Source: Aquirufa lenticrescens
GTDB taxonomy: Bacteria > Bacteroidota > Bacteroidia > Cytophagales > Spirosomataceae
Assembly: GCF_019916085.1 (NCBI RefSeq)
Contig: NZ_CP049834.1
Coordinates: 976,501-1,040,500 of the forward strand
DNA length: 64,000 nucleotides
Direction of reading: 5' to 3'
Position 1 is the stretch's first letter. Each line of letters begins with the position of its first letter. Of the stretch, positions 52,600-62,700 are shown in pieces. Both the position numbers and the translations under genes were made by a program. The notes beneath the pieces were generated by a model that saw only the letters and a list, made by a program, of their open reading frames with translations, was not told where the DNA came from and did not search any database.

Positions 52600-54911
52600 T
52601 TTTTGAATAGTTGGAATACGTCGATTTGTACACCGGCAACCACTGTACGAGGAGCCGCTGGCGTATAGGTTGATTTATCTGTAGCGTTATTTCCACGAGT
52701 CGCCGTTGTGGCATATAAAGCATCACCTAGATTCAAGATGTTAGTGAAGAATTGATATGCTTTGTAGTTATAACCCATTCTTAGATTGAAAACAGATACG
52801 CCTTCGAAGCTTACTTTGTTTACTTGATCTTGGAACCAAGGCCCAATTTTTTGCCATTCTAAGGCAATACGCGCTCCTTTGTACTTGTACGTTACTTCTG
52901 AGTTTGCAATGAAGTTAGGCGCTTGTGGCATCTCTTTTCCATTCACATTTTTCAATGCGTCTGATGCACGCGTACTTAACACAAAATCCACAAACGTATG
53001 TTTTGCATTCGTTCCTCCAAAGCGGAAGTTCCACGAATCGTTCGGTCGGATCGTAATTTGGTACTCAATCCCCTCGTGCAAAGTCTTACCCGCCGATTGA
53101 TAATCCGTCGTGTTATCCGGTTGGCGGATTCCTAAAAGCTCATTATTACCCTCTAAACGATAGAATGTGTAATCAAAGAAGACTTTATTTTTCCAAAGTG
53201 AAGCCCAACCTCCCACTTCGTAATTCGAAAACACAGCTGGGTCAATGCTTAAATAGAATTTCTCCCCAGTTGCTGCCGCTTGTGCCGCTGGTCTAGCGCG
53301 GAATACAGCTGAAAGGGCAGGTGGCGAGAAGCCTTTGGAGAAATTACCATAGAAACCTAGAGCGGAGGAAGCCTCATACGTGACCCCTAACTTAGGCGAG
53401 AATTGTTCGTAGCTTTTTGTGCCCGTCGAATTGTCGATGAAGTTCGTATAGTCAAAGGACATTTGATCGAAACGGCCGCCTAAAGAAAGACGCAATTTCT
53501 CTACTGGATGCAGGTCAAACTGCGCGTAAGCCGCTTTATTCCAAATCACCGCCGAATAATTGCCTAAGAACGTCGATGGTAAGACTTGGGTGATCGTGAA
53601 TTTCTCCACCGATTTCTTGTCTGGGCAAAGCGTCGCAGCTAAGTTAATTTTGTAAGCCCAATAATCATTAGGCGAGCGATCTAACAAAAATCCAGCTACT
53701 AATTTTGAGTTCAGGAATTCAAAATTTTGCGAGTGCTGCCCCATCAAGCCAAAGCTTTTGAAACTGTTTTGATTCACTTGTCCTGAACCCGTAACCGCTG
53801 GACTTGTCCAAGAAATTGAATAGGATGGGTTTTGGCCTAAGGCATTATCCCGATAAAAAGCAGTCAAACTAGAATTCGCATTATCCGACCATTTGTGCTC
53901 TAATGTCAAACGAGAACGAGACGAGAACGATGAGCGGTAAGTGAAATCTGCCGGGCTTTTGTAGCTACGAGAATAATAGCCCGTACTGTCGATGTTTCCA
54001 CCTGTCTGAGAGAAGTAATCATTGTAGGCAAAAGAGCCCCAAAGTTTCGTCTTAGGCGTCAATTGATAATCTAAGCGTACGTTTATCGAAGACTTGTCGA
54101 AATCGGAATTAGAGGCCCAAGAACCTTTTTGGCGCGCTACATAACCGCCCGTCATAATCGACCATTTCTTACCAATTTGTGCCCCAGCAGTAAACTGCAC
54201 TCGGTTGTAGCCCCACTCATCTACTTGTAAACCCACTTGTGCCGTCGGAATACCTGGTGCCGTCTTCGTGATCAAGTTTATCGCTCCACCCACGGCCTCA
54301 GGCCCATAAAGGGAGGACGCTGGGCCCTTAATTACTTCCACTGAATTCAATCCTTGTAGATTCGATTCAATTAAGGCGTTGTGATTAAATACCCCCAAAG
54401 GACGCAATGGAAGCCCATCTTCCATGTACAAGAAATAAGCAGATGTTCCAAAAGGCTGGCGAATACCCATCCCGTGTTGTTCATTTCGGTAATCCAACAT
54501 CACCACACCTGGAACTTTATTGATAATCTCCGTTAATTGAAGCGCCTTCGTATCTTGAATCAACGCAGATCCAATTTTATGAATAGCTACGGGCGTCTCC
54601 GCACGCGTCGCCGCTTGGCGAGAAGCAGTAACCACGACTGATTCTAACGTTTGAGTAGATTCCTCTAGAAAAATAGGGCTTGTTTCCCCAGTCGTTTTCG
54701 TCGCTTTAAAACCTAAAGCCGTTACCGTGAATTCTCCCTTTTCTTTAACTTGGAATTCCCCTCTTTCATTTGAAATGGAAATTGTTTTATCGCCTTTTTT
54801 CAGGCTAGCGCCTACGATAGGCTCGTTTGTAATCGAATTAAGTACTTTAATTTTTTGCGCTTGCGCCAGTGATGTTATACCTAATAACACCGCTATGAAT
54901 AGCTGTTTCAT
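52596..54911 (-). CDS. TonB-dependent receptor, probably metal or metal-complex
   Basis: A 771-residue receptor with a signal peptide (MKQLFIAVLLGITSLAQAQK), a small carboxypeptidase-regulatory-like domain (IKVLNSITNEPIVGASLKKG, residues about 20-90), TonB box-like LESVVVTASRQ, a plug (TEIINKVPGVVMLDYRNEQH, NSVEVIKGPASSLYGPEAVG) and a barrel ending VQIDVFQLFKK. It is closest in layout to siderophore/copper-type receptors rather than SusC. The Cys-rich neighbours point to metal. The preceding gene is 66 nt upstream. Confidence 0.88.
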   Translation of the reverse strand: MKQLFIAVLLGITSLAQAQKIKVLNSITNEPIVGASLKKGDKTISISNERGEFQVKEKGEFTVTALGFKATKTTGETSPIFLEESTQTLESVVVTASRQAATRAETPVAIHKIGSALIQDTKALQLTEIINKVPGVVMLDYRNEQHGMGIRQPFGTSAYFLYMEDGLPLRPLGVFNHNALIESNLQGLNSVEVIKGPASSLYGPEAVGGAINLITKTAPGIPTAQVGLQVDEWGYNRVQFTAGAQIGKKWSIMTGGYVARQKGSWASNSDFDKSSINVRLDYQLTPKTKLWGSFAYNDYFSQTGGNIDSTGYYSRSYKSPADFTYRSSFSSRSRLTLEHKWSDNANSSLTAFYRDNALGQNPSYSISWTSPAVTGSGQVNQNSFKSFGLMGQHSQNFEFLNSKLVAGFLLDRSPNDYWAYKINLAATLCPDKKSVEKFTITQVLPSTFLGNYSAVIWNKAAYAQFDLHPVEKLRLSLGGRFDQMSFDYTNFIDNSTGTKSYEQFSPKLGVTYEASSALGFYGNFSKGFSPPALSAVFRARPAAQAAATGEKFYLSIDPAVFSNYEVGGWASLWKNKVFFDYTFYRLEGNNELLGIRQPDNTTDYQSAGKTLHEGIEYQITIRPNDSWNFRFGGTNAKHTFVDFVLSTRASDALKNVNGKEMPQAPNFIANSEVTYKYKGARIALEWQKIGPWFQDQVNKVSFEGVSVFNLRMGYNYKAYQFFTNILNLGDALYATTATRGNNATDKSTYTPAAPRTVVAGVQIDVFQLFKK

Positions 54912-54977
54912 GTATAATTAATTAAAATGAGAAATGCCCATGACTTCAAGCCACGGGTAAAGCGTCAAGAAAATTAA

Positions 54978-55355
54978 TTAGACTTGTGGAGGGTGGAAAA
55001 AGCCTTTAGCAGCTGAATTAGGGAAGAATTCCGTCGATGTGAAATGATTTTCAACGAGTTCTGATGCGGTGAAACGCGCTGTAAAGACAGGTTGAATGGC
55101 TTGAAAACTCAACACCACTTCTGGCATTTTTTCTAAACGCTCCGAATTCGATTTCTGCTCTTTTTCTTCCGCAGCCTTTAGCTTTTTTGCTAAATAACAT
55201 TGACCATTACAGTTCAACATCGGTTTATCGCGGTTCACACAAAGGTTTTCTGCAATGTAGTCGCGATTAATGCGGTAGTAGGCCACGGCACCCCATTGAT
55301 TCATCAAGGGAACCTGCATAGCTAGGAACAATAAAAGAGCGACGATGCGTTTCAC
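54978..55355 (-). CDS. Small Cys-containing membrane/exported protein with NCNGQCYLAKKL motif
   Basis: A 125-residue protein that starts with GTG at 55355 (read MKRIVALLLFLAMQVPLMNQ, one hydrophobic helix). LCVNRDKPMLNCNGQCYLAKKLK contains three Cys in a CxxxC-like arrangement, typical of small Bacteroidota proteins encoded next to metal-related TonB receptors. The C-terminus is His/Phe-rich (VENHFTSTEFF, FFHPPQV). Its start is only a few bases after a -7-like TACCTTTG (55367-55360), so it may be leaderless or use a later start. First gene of the operon. Confidence 0.7.
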   Translation of the reverse strand: MKRIVALLLFLAMQVPLMNQWGAVAYYRINRDYIAENLCVNRDKPMLNCNGQCYLAKKLKAAEEKEQKSNSERLEKMPEVVLSFQAIQPVFTARFTASELVENHFTSTEFFPNSAAKGFFHPPQV

Positions 55356-55359
55356 GACG

Positions 55360-55367
55360 CAAAGGTA
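55360..55367 (-). promoter_or_regulatory. -7 element of the metal-receptor operon (candidate)
   Basis: On the minus strand TACCTTTG, identical to the rplC operon -7. There is no TTG at the -33 position. It ends 4 nt before the GTG start, so transcription would begin at about that codon, implying a leaderless message or a later start. Confidence 0.45.
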
Positions 55368-55429
55368 AGACAGAAATTGAAAAATAATTATTAATTTACA
55401 GGGAATAAATACGACAAAAACGAGTAAAA

Positions 55430-56326
55430 ATGACGAAAATCACAATAATCGGCAGTTCAAATACGGATATGGTGATCAAATCGGCTCATTTGCCGGCGCC
55501 GGGCGAAACCGTTTTAGGCGGGGACTTCTTCATGAATCCAGGCGGCAAAGGTGCGAACCAGGCGGTGGCTGCGGCTCGGCTGGGTGGCGAGGTTCATTTT
55601 GTGTGCAAGGTGGGAAAGGATGTATTTGGGGAGACGGCACTGCAACAATTTAAGAACGAGGGAATTCACACGCGATTTGTGACGCAAGACCCTTTGGCTC
55701 CCTCTGGTATAGCATTGATTAATGTAGATGCCAAAGGAGAGAACTGCATCACTGTGGCTACAGGCGCGAACAACTCTCTTTTACCTGCGGATATTGATGC
55801 GGCCTCGGAAATTTTCGAAGCGGGCGATTTTGTCTTGATTCAATTAGAAACTCCTCTAGAGACGGTGGTATATGCAGCCGCGAAAGCCGCGAAAAAAGGC
55901 CTGAAGGTCGTATTAAATCCCGCACCTGCAGCGGAACTGCCCGTCGAATTATTTCCGCATTTATACGCCATCACGCCTAATGAGACGGAGGCAGAAATCC
56001 TGACGGGAGTTGCTGTGACGGATTTGCTAACTGCGGAGAAAGCAGCGAACATATTACTTAATAAAGGAGTTCATCATGTGATTATTACCTTGGGCGCCGA
56101 AGGCGCCCTCTACAAAACTGCCTACGAAACGCAACACATTCCAGTCGCGAAAGTCGTGGCACAAGATACGACCGCCGCGGGGGATTGCTTTAATGGAGCG
56201 CTTGTCGTGGGTTTATCCGAAGGAATGAGCTGGCCAGACGCGATCGCTTTTGCCTGCAAAGCAGCCTCCATATCTGTTACTCGATTAGGGGCACAAGCTT
56301 CGATGCCTAGACTAAATGAACTATGA
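55430..56326 (+). CDS. rbsK: Ribokinase (PfkB family)
   Basis: A 298-residue sugar kinase. The signature GGDFFMNPGGKGANQAVAAA (residues about 30-49) and the C-terminal ATP motif DTTAAGDCFNGALVVGLSEG are complete. It phosphorylates ribose to ribose-5-phosphate. It begins an operon with a nucleoside hydrolase, an ADP-ribosylglycohydrolase and a GRP-type sugar transporter; the next start overlaps its stop by 4 nt, which supports ribose as substrate. Confidence 0.92.
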   Translation: MTKITIIGSSNTDMVIKSAHLPAPGETVLGGDFFMNPGGKGANQAVAAARLGGEVHFVCKVGKDVFGETALQQFKNEGIHTRFVTQDPLAPSGIALINVDAKGENCITVATGANNSLLPADIDAASEIFEAGDFVLIQLETPLETVVYAAAKAAKKGLKVVLNPAPAAELPVELFPHLYAITPNETEAEILTGVAVTDLLTAEKAANILLNKGVHHVIITLGAEGALYKTAYETQHIPVAKVVAQDTTAAGDCFNGALVVGLSEGMSWPDAIAFACKAASISVTRLGAQASMPRLNEL

Positions 56327-57246
56327 AAAAACTGATCCTACTACTTCTTATCAGTTTTTCAATGGCCGCCCAAAACCGCCAGAAAGTTATTTTCGATTGT
56401 GACCTCGGTGATGACATCGACGACGCCTATGCCTTGGGTTATTTGTTGACGCTCCAGGATCGTTATGAGATTTTAGGAATCACGACTTGCTATGGCCGCA
56501 CAGAAGATCGCGCCATTTTAGCGCAGAAATTTCTAGCTGTTACCGGAGAAAATCACATCCCTGTTTATGTAGGTAAAAACACCTCGAAAAGTTCGGATCG
56601 CGCGAATTGGTACGCGGATCAGTTTTATTGGGCGAAAGGTTCTGGTTTGACAAAAAAACCTCAAGGCGCCACCGATTTTATTCGATCACAACTGAAAAAA
56701 TACCCAGGAGAAGTCATTATTTTCTCGGTGGGACCGGTGACGAATTTGGCCCCCTTAGGAGCCGAATTGCAAAAAGCGAAAGCGATCTATGCGATGTTTG
56801 GTTCGTTTAAAATCGGTTATGACGGCAGTACGAAAGTAGATGCCGAATGGAATGTGACTTGCGATATTCCCTCCGCAAAGGCATTTGTTCAATCTGGCGC
56901 GAATATCATTTATGCAGGATTGGATGTGACGGCGATGGTCAAATTGTCCGCTGAAAATCGCTTGAAATTATTGATGCGTCAATCGCCATTGACGAGTGCG
57001 ATGCAAGGGCTTTATGTTTTGTGGGGGCAAGAAACCCCTACCCTTTTTGACCCGGTAGCCATCGGAATGGAAACGAATCCGGAATTATTTACAACCGAAA
57101 AAGTGCACGTCTACGTGGATGATAAGGGTTTTACTAGACTAGATCCAACGAAGCCTGCCAATGCCACGATAGGCACCAGTATTAAGCACACAGAATTCAT
57201 CCAAAAACTGATGCACCAGTATGTGTATCAAAACCTACAACCATGA
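56323..57246 (+). CDS. Exported nucleoside hydrolase (IUNH family)
   Basis: A 307-residue N-ribohydrolase with a signal peptide (MKKLILLLLISFSMAAQNRQ). The calcium site is IFDCDLGDDIDDAYALGYLL (the DxDxxxDD pattern); other family sites are EWNVTCDIPSAKAFVQSG and PTLFDPVAIGME. It should split ribonucleosides to base and ribose in the periplasm. ATGA overlaps tie it to ribokinase and to the next gene. Confidence 0.9.
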   Translation: MKKLILLLLISFSMAAQNRQKVIFDCDLGDDIDDAYALGYLLTLQDRYEILGITTCYGRTEDRAILAQKFLAVTGENHIPVYVGKNTSKSSDRANWYADQFYWAKGSGLTKKPQGATDFIRSQLKKYPGEVIIFSVGPVTNLAPLGAELQKAKAIYAMFGSFKIGYDGSTKVDAEWNVTCDIPSAKAFVQSGANIIYAGLDVTAMVKLSAENRLKLLMRQSPLTSAMQGLYVLWGQETPTLFDPVAIGMETNPELFTTEKVHVYVDDKGFTRLDPTKPANATIGTSIKHTEFIQKLMHQYVYQNLQP

Positions 57247-58778
57247 AAAAATTACTTTTCTTCTGTTTCATCACATTAGCTGCACAAGCGCAAAATATTT
57301 CGATGAGCAAAGCCGTCTTGAAAGATAAAATCAAGGGGGGCTGGGCTGGTCAAACAATCGGCGTGACTTTTGGCGGACCTGTCGAGTTTCGCTATAACGG
57401 GACAATGATCAATTCCTACCACCCGATTCCGTGGTATGATGGCTATCTAAAAAATACGATGATTAATAATCCGGGATTGTACGATGATTTGTACATGGAT
57501 TTGACATTCGTGGAAGTATTCGAGAAAGAGGGATTGAATGCGCCTATCGAATCACACGCGAAGGCGTATGCGAATGCGGGTTATGCACTTTGGCACGCGA
57601 ATCAGGCAGGTCGTTACAATATTCTGAACGGAATGATGCCTCCAGCGTCTGGGTACTGGGAAAATAATCCCCATGCGGATTGTATTGATTACCAAATCGA
57701 ATGTGACTTTGCTGGCTTGATGTCGCCAGGCATGCCCAATGCGGCATCGAAAATCTCCGATAAAATCGGGCACATCATGAACTATGGCGATGGCTATTAT
57801 GGTGGGGTTTATTTAGGTGCCTGCTATACGTTGGCATTCATCAATAACGACATCAACAAAGTGGTTTCCGAGGCTTTGAAAACCATTCCAGCGAATAGCC
57901 AATATTACAAATGCATCTCAGATGTCATCAAATGGCACAAACAATACCCGAACGACTGGACAAAAACCTGGTTAGAAGTCCAAAACAAATGGGCGAACGA
58001 CATCGGTTGTCCAGACGGCGTTTTCGCTCCGTTTAACATCGATGCGACCGTGAATTCAGCTTATGTCGTAATGGGATTATTGTACGGCAACGGGGATTTC
58101 ACCAAAACCCTAGAAATTTCCACACGTTGTGGACAAGATGCAGACTGCAATCCATCGTCTGCGGGCGGCATTTTGGGTGCCATGATTGGCTACGATAAAA
58201 TACCAGCCTATTGGAAATTAGGCTTAAAAGAGGCGGAAGACATCGACTTCAAATACACGTCCACTTCTCTGAATGACGTCTATGAAATCGGTTTCAAACA
58301 CGCTTTGCAAAACATCAAAAACAACGGTGGAACTGTTTCCGAAAACGCAGTAAACATCCCTTACACTGCCCCTAAAGCAGTAGCTTTCGAACAAAGCTTC
58401 GATCATTCATTCCCTACCGAAAAGATCAACATCGGAAAAAATTTGACCGATGAATATGACTTAGATTTCGAAGGAAATGGCTTCGTGGTGCGCGGCGAAA
58501 CAGCGAAATGGGCCTCATTAGATCCTGGAACTTTTGACTTGGAAGTCTATTTAGATGGCAAGCTTTTTGAAAAAGTAAAACTTCCAGTGGCATTCACAAC
58601 GCGACGCCACGAGATCACCTGGAAATATAAATTAGCGACCGGAAAACACCACGTGAAGCTGAAAGTGTTAAACAAAGTGGCCGGCTACGACTGCAAATTA
58701 TTTGATGCCATCGTCTATGCAGAAAAGCCATTTATGGCTACTAATGATAAATATTACCGTTTAGGTAACCTAAAATAA
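57243..58778 (+). CDS. Exported ADP-ribosylglycohydrolase family protein
   Basis: A 511-residue protein with a signal peptide (MKKLLFFCFITLAAQAQNIS). The ADP-ribosyl-GH domain (residues about 20-350) begins KDKIKGGWAGQTIGVTFGGP and has the metal Asp motifs YDDLYMDLTFVEVFEKEG and CGQDADCNPSSAGGILGAMI. A C-terminal beta domain (residues about 370-511) is probably carbohydrate-binding-like. It likely frees ADP-ribose or ribosyl products from ADP-ribosylated material outside the cytoplasm. The start overlaps the preceding stop by 4 nt; the transporter follows by 5 nt. Confidence 0.85.
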   Translation: MKKLLFFCFITLAAQAQNISMSKAVLKDKIKGGWAGQTIGVTFGGPVEFRYNGTMINSYHPIPWYDGYLKNTMINNPGLYDDLYMDLTFVEVFEKEGLNAPIESHAKAYANAGYALWHANQAGRYNILNGMMPPASGYWENNPHADCIDYQIECDFAGLMSPGMPNAASKISDKIGHIMNYGDGYYGGVYLGACYTLAFINNDINKVVSEALKTIPANSQYYKCISDVIKWHKQYPNDWTKTWLEVQNKWANDIGCPDGVFAPFNIDATVNSAYVVMGLLYGNGDFTKTLEISTRCGQDADCNPSSAGGILGAMIGYDKIPAYWKLGLKEAEDIDFKYTSTSLNDVYEIGFKHALQNIKNNGGTVSENAVNIPYTAPKAVAFEQSFDHSFPTEKINIGKNLTDEYDLDFEGNGFVVRGETAKWASLDPGTFDLEVYLDGKLFEKVKLPVAFTTRRHEITWKYKLATGKHHVKLKVLNKVAGYDCKLFDAIVYAEKPFMATNDKYYRLGNLK

Positions 58779-58783
58779 GCGCT

Positions 58784-59773
58784 ATGTTCATTATCGAAAC
58801 CTATTCATCTGCCGTTTTATTGTGCATCGTAACGATGCTTTGCTGGGGCTCTTGGGCAAACACCCAAAAACTTTCGTCCTCCTCCTGGCGCTTCGAACTA
58901 TTCTATTGGGATTATGCCATCGGGATCGTATTGGCATCCCTGATTCTTGCCTTTACGCTCGGCTCCAACGGAACGCAGGGGCGTGGATTCCTAGCGGATT
59001 ATGCGCAAGCAAGTGGCGATAACCTACAATCTGCTTTTATAGGCGGAGTTTTATTTAATGCCGCGAACATTCTCTTAGTCGCTGCCATTGGTATCGCGGG
59101 GATGTCTGTGGCCTTTCCGGTGGGCATCGGGATTGCCTTGGTATTAGGGGTTTTAGTGAATTATTTAGCGGATCCGCAGGGAAATCCACTGTTGATTTTT
59201 GGGGGAGTTGCTTTGATTGCCATTGCGATTATTTTAAATGCGAGAGCCTATAAATCGATCTCAAACGCTGCTGCATCGAATAAAGGATTAGTACTTTCTG
59301 TTCTTGCAGGATGCCTAATGGGCCTTTTCTACAAGTATGTGGCGACCTCGATGGCCGTGAATTTCGCCGCGCCAGAAGTGGGAAAATTGACACCTTATAC
59401 GGCTTTGGTTGTTTTCGCTGTAGGCGTTTTTGCCAGTTCTTTGGTCTTTAATACCTTCCAAATGAAGAAGCCATTCTCCGGTGCTCCCTTGAATTTCGCT
59501 CACTATTTAGTGGGTTCGACGAAAGACCATTTAGTGGGTATTCTAGGCGGTGCTATCTGGTTCGTAGGAATGGCCTTGTCTATTCTTGCCTCTGAAAAAG
59601 CAGGTGCTGCCGTTTCATATGGCCTAGGCCAGGGAGCAACCGTGGTGGCGGCGGTTTGGGGGATCTTTATTTGGAAAGAGTTCAAAAATGCCTCGCCAGA
59701 GACGCACAAATTGCTCAACATCATGTTGCTTTTGTATGTCGTGGGATTAGGCTTGTTGATTGGATCGAAATAG
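58784..59773 (+). CDS. GRP-family sugar transporter (glucose/ribose porter)
   Basis: A 329-residue carrier with about ten helices in two EamA-like halves. CIVTMLCWGSWANTQKLSSS near the N-terminus and AFPVGIGIALVLGVLVNYLA in the first half fit the GRP (RbsU/GlcU-like) family. In this operon ribose is the probable substrate, to be phosphorylated by the first gene product. Its stop touches the stop of the convergent gene with no gap, and no terminator is seen. Confidence 0.82.
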   Translation: MFIIETYSSAVLLCIVTMLCWGSWANTQKLSSSSWRFELFYWDYAIGIVLASLILAFTLGSNGTQGRGFLADYAQASGDNLQSAFIGGVLFNAANILLVAAIGIAGMSVAFPVGIGIALVLGVLVNYLADPQGNPLLIFGGVALIAIAIILNARAYKSISNAAASNKGLVLSVLAGCLMGLFYKYVATSMAVNFAAPEVGKLTPYTALVVFAVGVFASSLVFNTFQMKKPFSGAPLNFAHYLVGSTKDHLVGILGGAIWFVGMALSILASEKAGAAVSYGLGQGATVVAAVWGIFIWKEFKNASPETHKLLNIMLLLYVVGLGLLIGSK

Positions 59774-62700
59774 TTATTTCACCGCCAATGGCAACATTTC
59801 GCCATTCGTGACGGCCACAGGCTTTTGCATTGTGGTGTAATATTTCGCGAGGCTGGTGTTGTAGAATTGGACTTGGGCTTTTTGGGACGTACTCAAATCA
59901 TAGCCCAGATAAACACGCACCGGACTACCTGGCGCACCAATAAACGAGGAAACTACCGTTCCGAAACGGCTTAAACCGCCTGTGAGCGTACTTTGCTTTT
60001 TGCCAAATAGGGTAACAAACGAAGTGGATGTACCAACGAAAGCCCCATACATATTCAAACCCAAATCCGCCACCGACCCATCACCCATCACAAAGGTCAA
60101 CATTTTAGTAGCTGACAACGACCCTAAATTCGTGAATTTCAACTCATGGGCTGTATTTCCTAAGGTAATCGTAGCATTATTATACACATACAGCGTCCCT
60201 AACGTAGAGCTAAAGCCTCCATCATTCAGATGGCCTCCTGAAAAATTGATGGTACTGTAGGATGGAATGGCACCCGCTAATCCTATTTGTAAAATTCCTC
60301 CATACAGATAAGTGTCCGAAACCTGATTCGCTGCGCTGAGCTGGAGTGTTCCTGTACCTGATTTGGAAAGCGTACGGCCTATCATCACGCGCGTGATTCC
60401 ATCATTTACCCCATTACCCGTCGTCACCACATTATTTCCGGTACTAAAAGTTAAATTACCATATGTTCGTCCTGTTGCCGTTAGCGTGTTATACACACTA
60501 ATCCCACCTGCACCCGTGATGGAAATCGTCCCCCCGACTCCTGAATTAGACGAAGCATTCGTCGTACTAACTGCCCCACTCGTGTTAATAGCCGCGTTGA
60601 CAAAAACAGAACCGGCCGTTGAATTCAAATACACACTCCCGCCATCCGTCAATGGAATAGTCGAACTTCGAGAAAGCGGAATGTTCGTATTTATCGCTGC
60701 ATTCACGTAGATATTCCCCACCGTATTCAAATAAAAACTCAAAACCCCCTTATCTCCATAAGCATCCGTAGCGTAGCGCAAGGCGATAGGTGACAAAATG
60801 TTCGCCTCTGATCCAGCATTAATGGTCAACAACTTGTTAAAAGTAGGTCCATGATCATTCCAGGTTTCGATGGGTGTATTTACGTTAATAATTCCCGATT
60901 GGGAACAAGAAACACAGGCCGTATTGATCGTAGCATGGCTATATCGGGTGCGCAAAATTAGGTCTATGTCCGTAGGATTTATATTCGCGTGATTCGCAGA
61001 GGGGGTGAATGTATACGTCGTATTCGTGGCGCCGCTTGAAAGTACAGGGGACCAGGTTCCATTCACCGTAATCCCGGTCGTAAAACGAATATTCGCATTC
61101 CCACTTTGAGCTATCGCGTTCGGGACCAGTTCTCCCGATATCAATTGTATCGCATTAGCCGTACTAAATTTCACCTGCTCTAACTCCGTTAACGAAAGTA
61201 AAGGGCTATTTTCCACGTAAATACGTCCATCCGTACCAGAAATGCCGGCGTTTCCTTGCCAGCCGCTTATGTTCAAGGTTCTAAAATCCCACGTATTTTT
61301 AGGGCCAAAACGCAACTCATGAACACCTGCCCCTAATTCAATCTCAGATCCCTCTGATAAAATCGAAATAGGACCAAAAGTCTCTGAATAACCTCCTGAA
61401 CTCAATTTTCCTCCAGTAAAAAGAATCATGGCCATATTGTTAATCACTTCTGTCGCCCCTAAAGCCAGATTCCCACTGCTAATGACCGTAGCGCCTGTAT
61501 AGCTATTTGCAGCATTCAAGGTCAATGATCCCGTGCCATCTTTGATCAAGCTAGTCGCAAGATTCAAGGAAACGGGACTAATCCCCCAATTAAACGCCAA
61601 ACTTCCGGTTCCACTCAAGCCACCGTTGAAAATCAAGTCCCCAGAGCCGCCTACTAACAAGGTTAGCGCACTTGCCGGCAAAGGCCCATTGATAGTCAGT
61701 TGACTCGAAGCATCCGCGTTCATTCGGACATTCGTTGTGATTAAGTTAATCGCTGAATTATAGACATTATTCCCTTGTATACTTCGTAACGCACCGGAAT
61801 TGGAGACACCATTTCCACTTAGCGTTAGCGGATTAGTAACCGTAATCCCACCGTCCAATACTAAACTGGCATTAGATCCAATACTGACTGCACCTGATCC
61901 TAAGCTCGTATTATTTTGTATCGTAAGAACTCCAAGAGAGGCAATAGTGCTCCCGCTGTAATTATTAGCGGAAGCTAAGGTTAACCCCGCCATACTCGTT
62001 GTAATAGACCCGGTACCTAGTGTCAAAGTTCCACTTATCGTCATCGAACCAAGGCCCGTCGTGACCAAGGAAACGTTTGTCCCAGTGACGGTTTGATGGA
62101 ATGTCAAGCTTCCAGCATTGCTGTTGAGGGTGGTGCTTTGGCCTAAAACGACAAGGCCTTCCCAGCTATTGTTCCCACTTTCATTTGATAAGGTGACCCC
62201 GTAGGTATTCAGGGCTAATTCCTCCGGCCCCACCTGGATATTATTGTATAAGGCTAATTTCCCCGTTCCCCTAACGATGGTCCCTGCGCTGGTGCTTCCT
62301 AAGGAACGGCTGTTATAAATGGCTAAGGTTCCCGCGTAGATCGTGGTCAAACCGGTGTAGGTGTTCACTTGGCTGTGGGTGGCATTTCCAAGGGAGAAGG
62401 ATTCTCCGTATTTGGCCAAAGACAAAACTCCCAATCCATCTTCCATCAAACCGGTATACACCGTATTCAAATTACTCAATCCCAAGGTCAACGTGATATT
62501 CCCCGCCACGCTACTGGTCACTTTCCCGTATCCATTTACACTGGCAATCGAACCAATCGATTCCGAAAATCCGTTTAAATCCAAGGTCGTGTTTGCCCCA
62601 GTAAAAGATAGCGTATTGTAGTCAGGTAAAGCCGTGCCCCCCGCTAATTGCAACGTTCCGTCCGCCAGCTCAGAAGAGGATACGGCATTATTCGTTGCGC

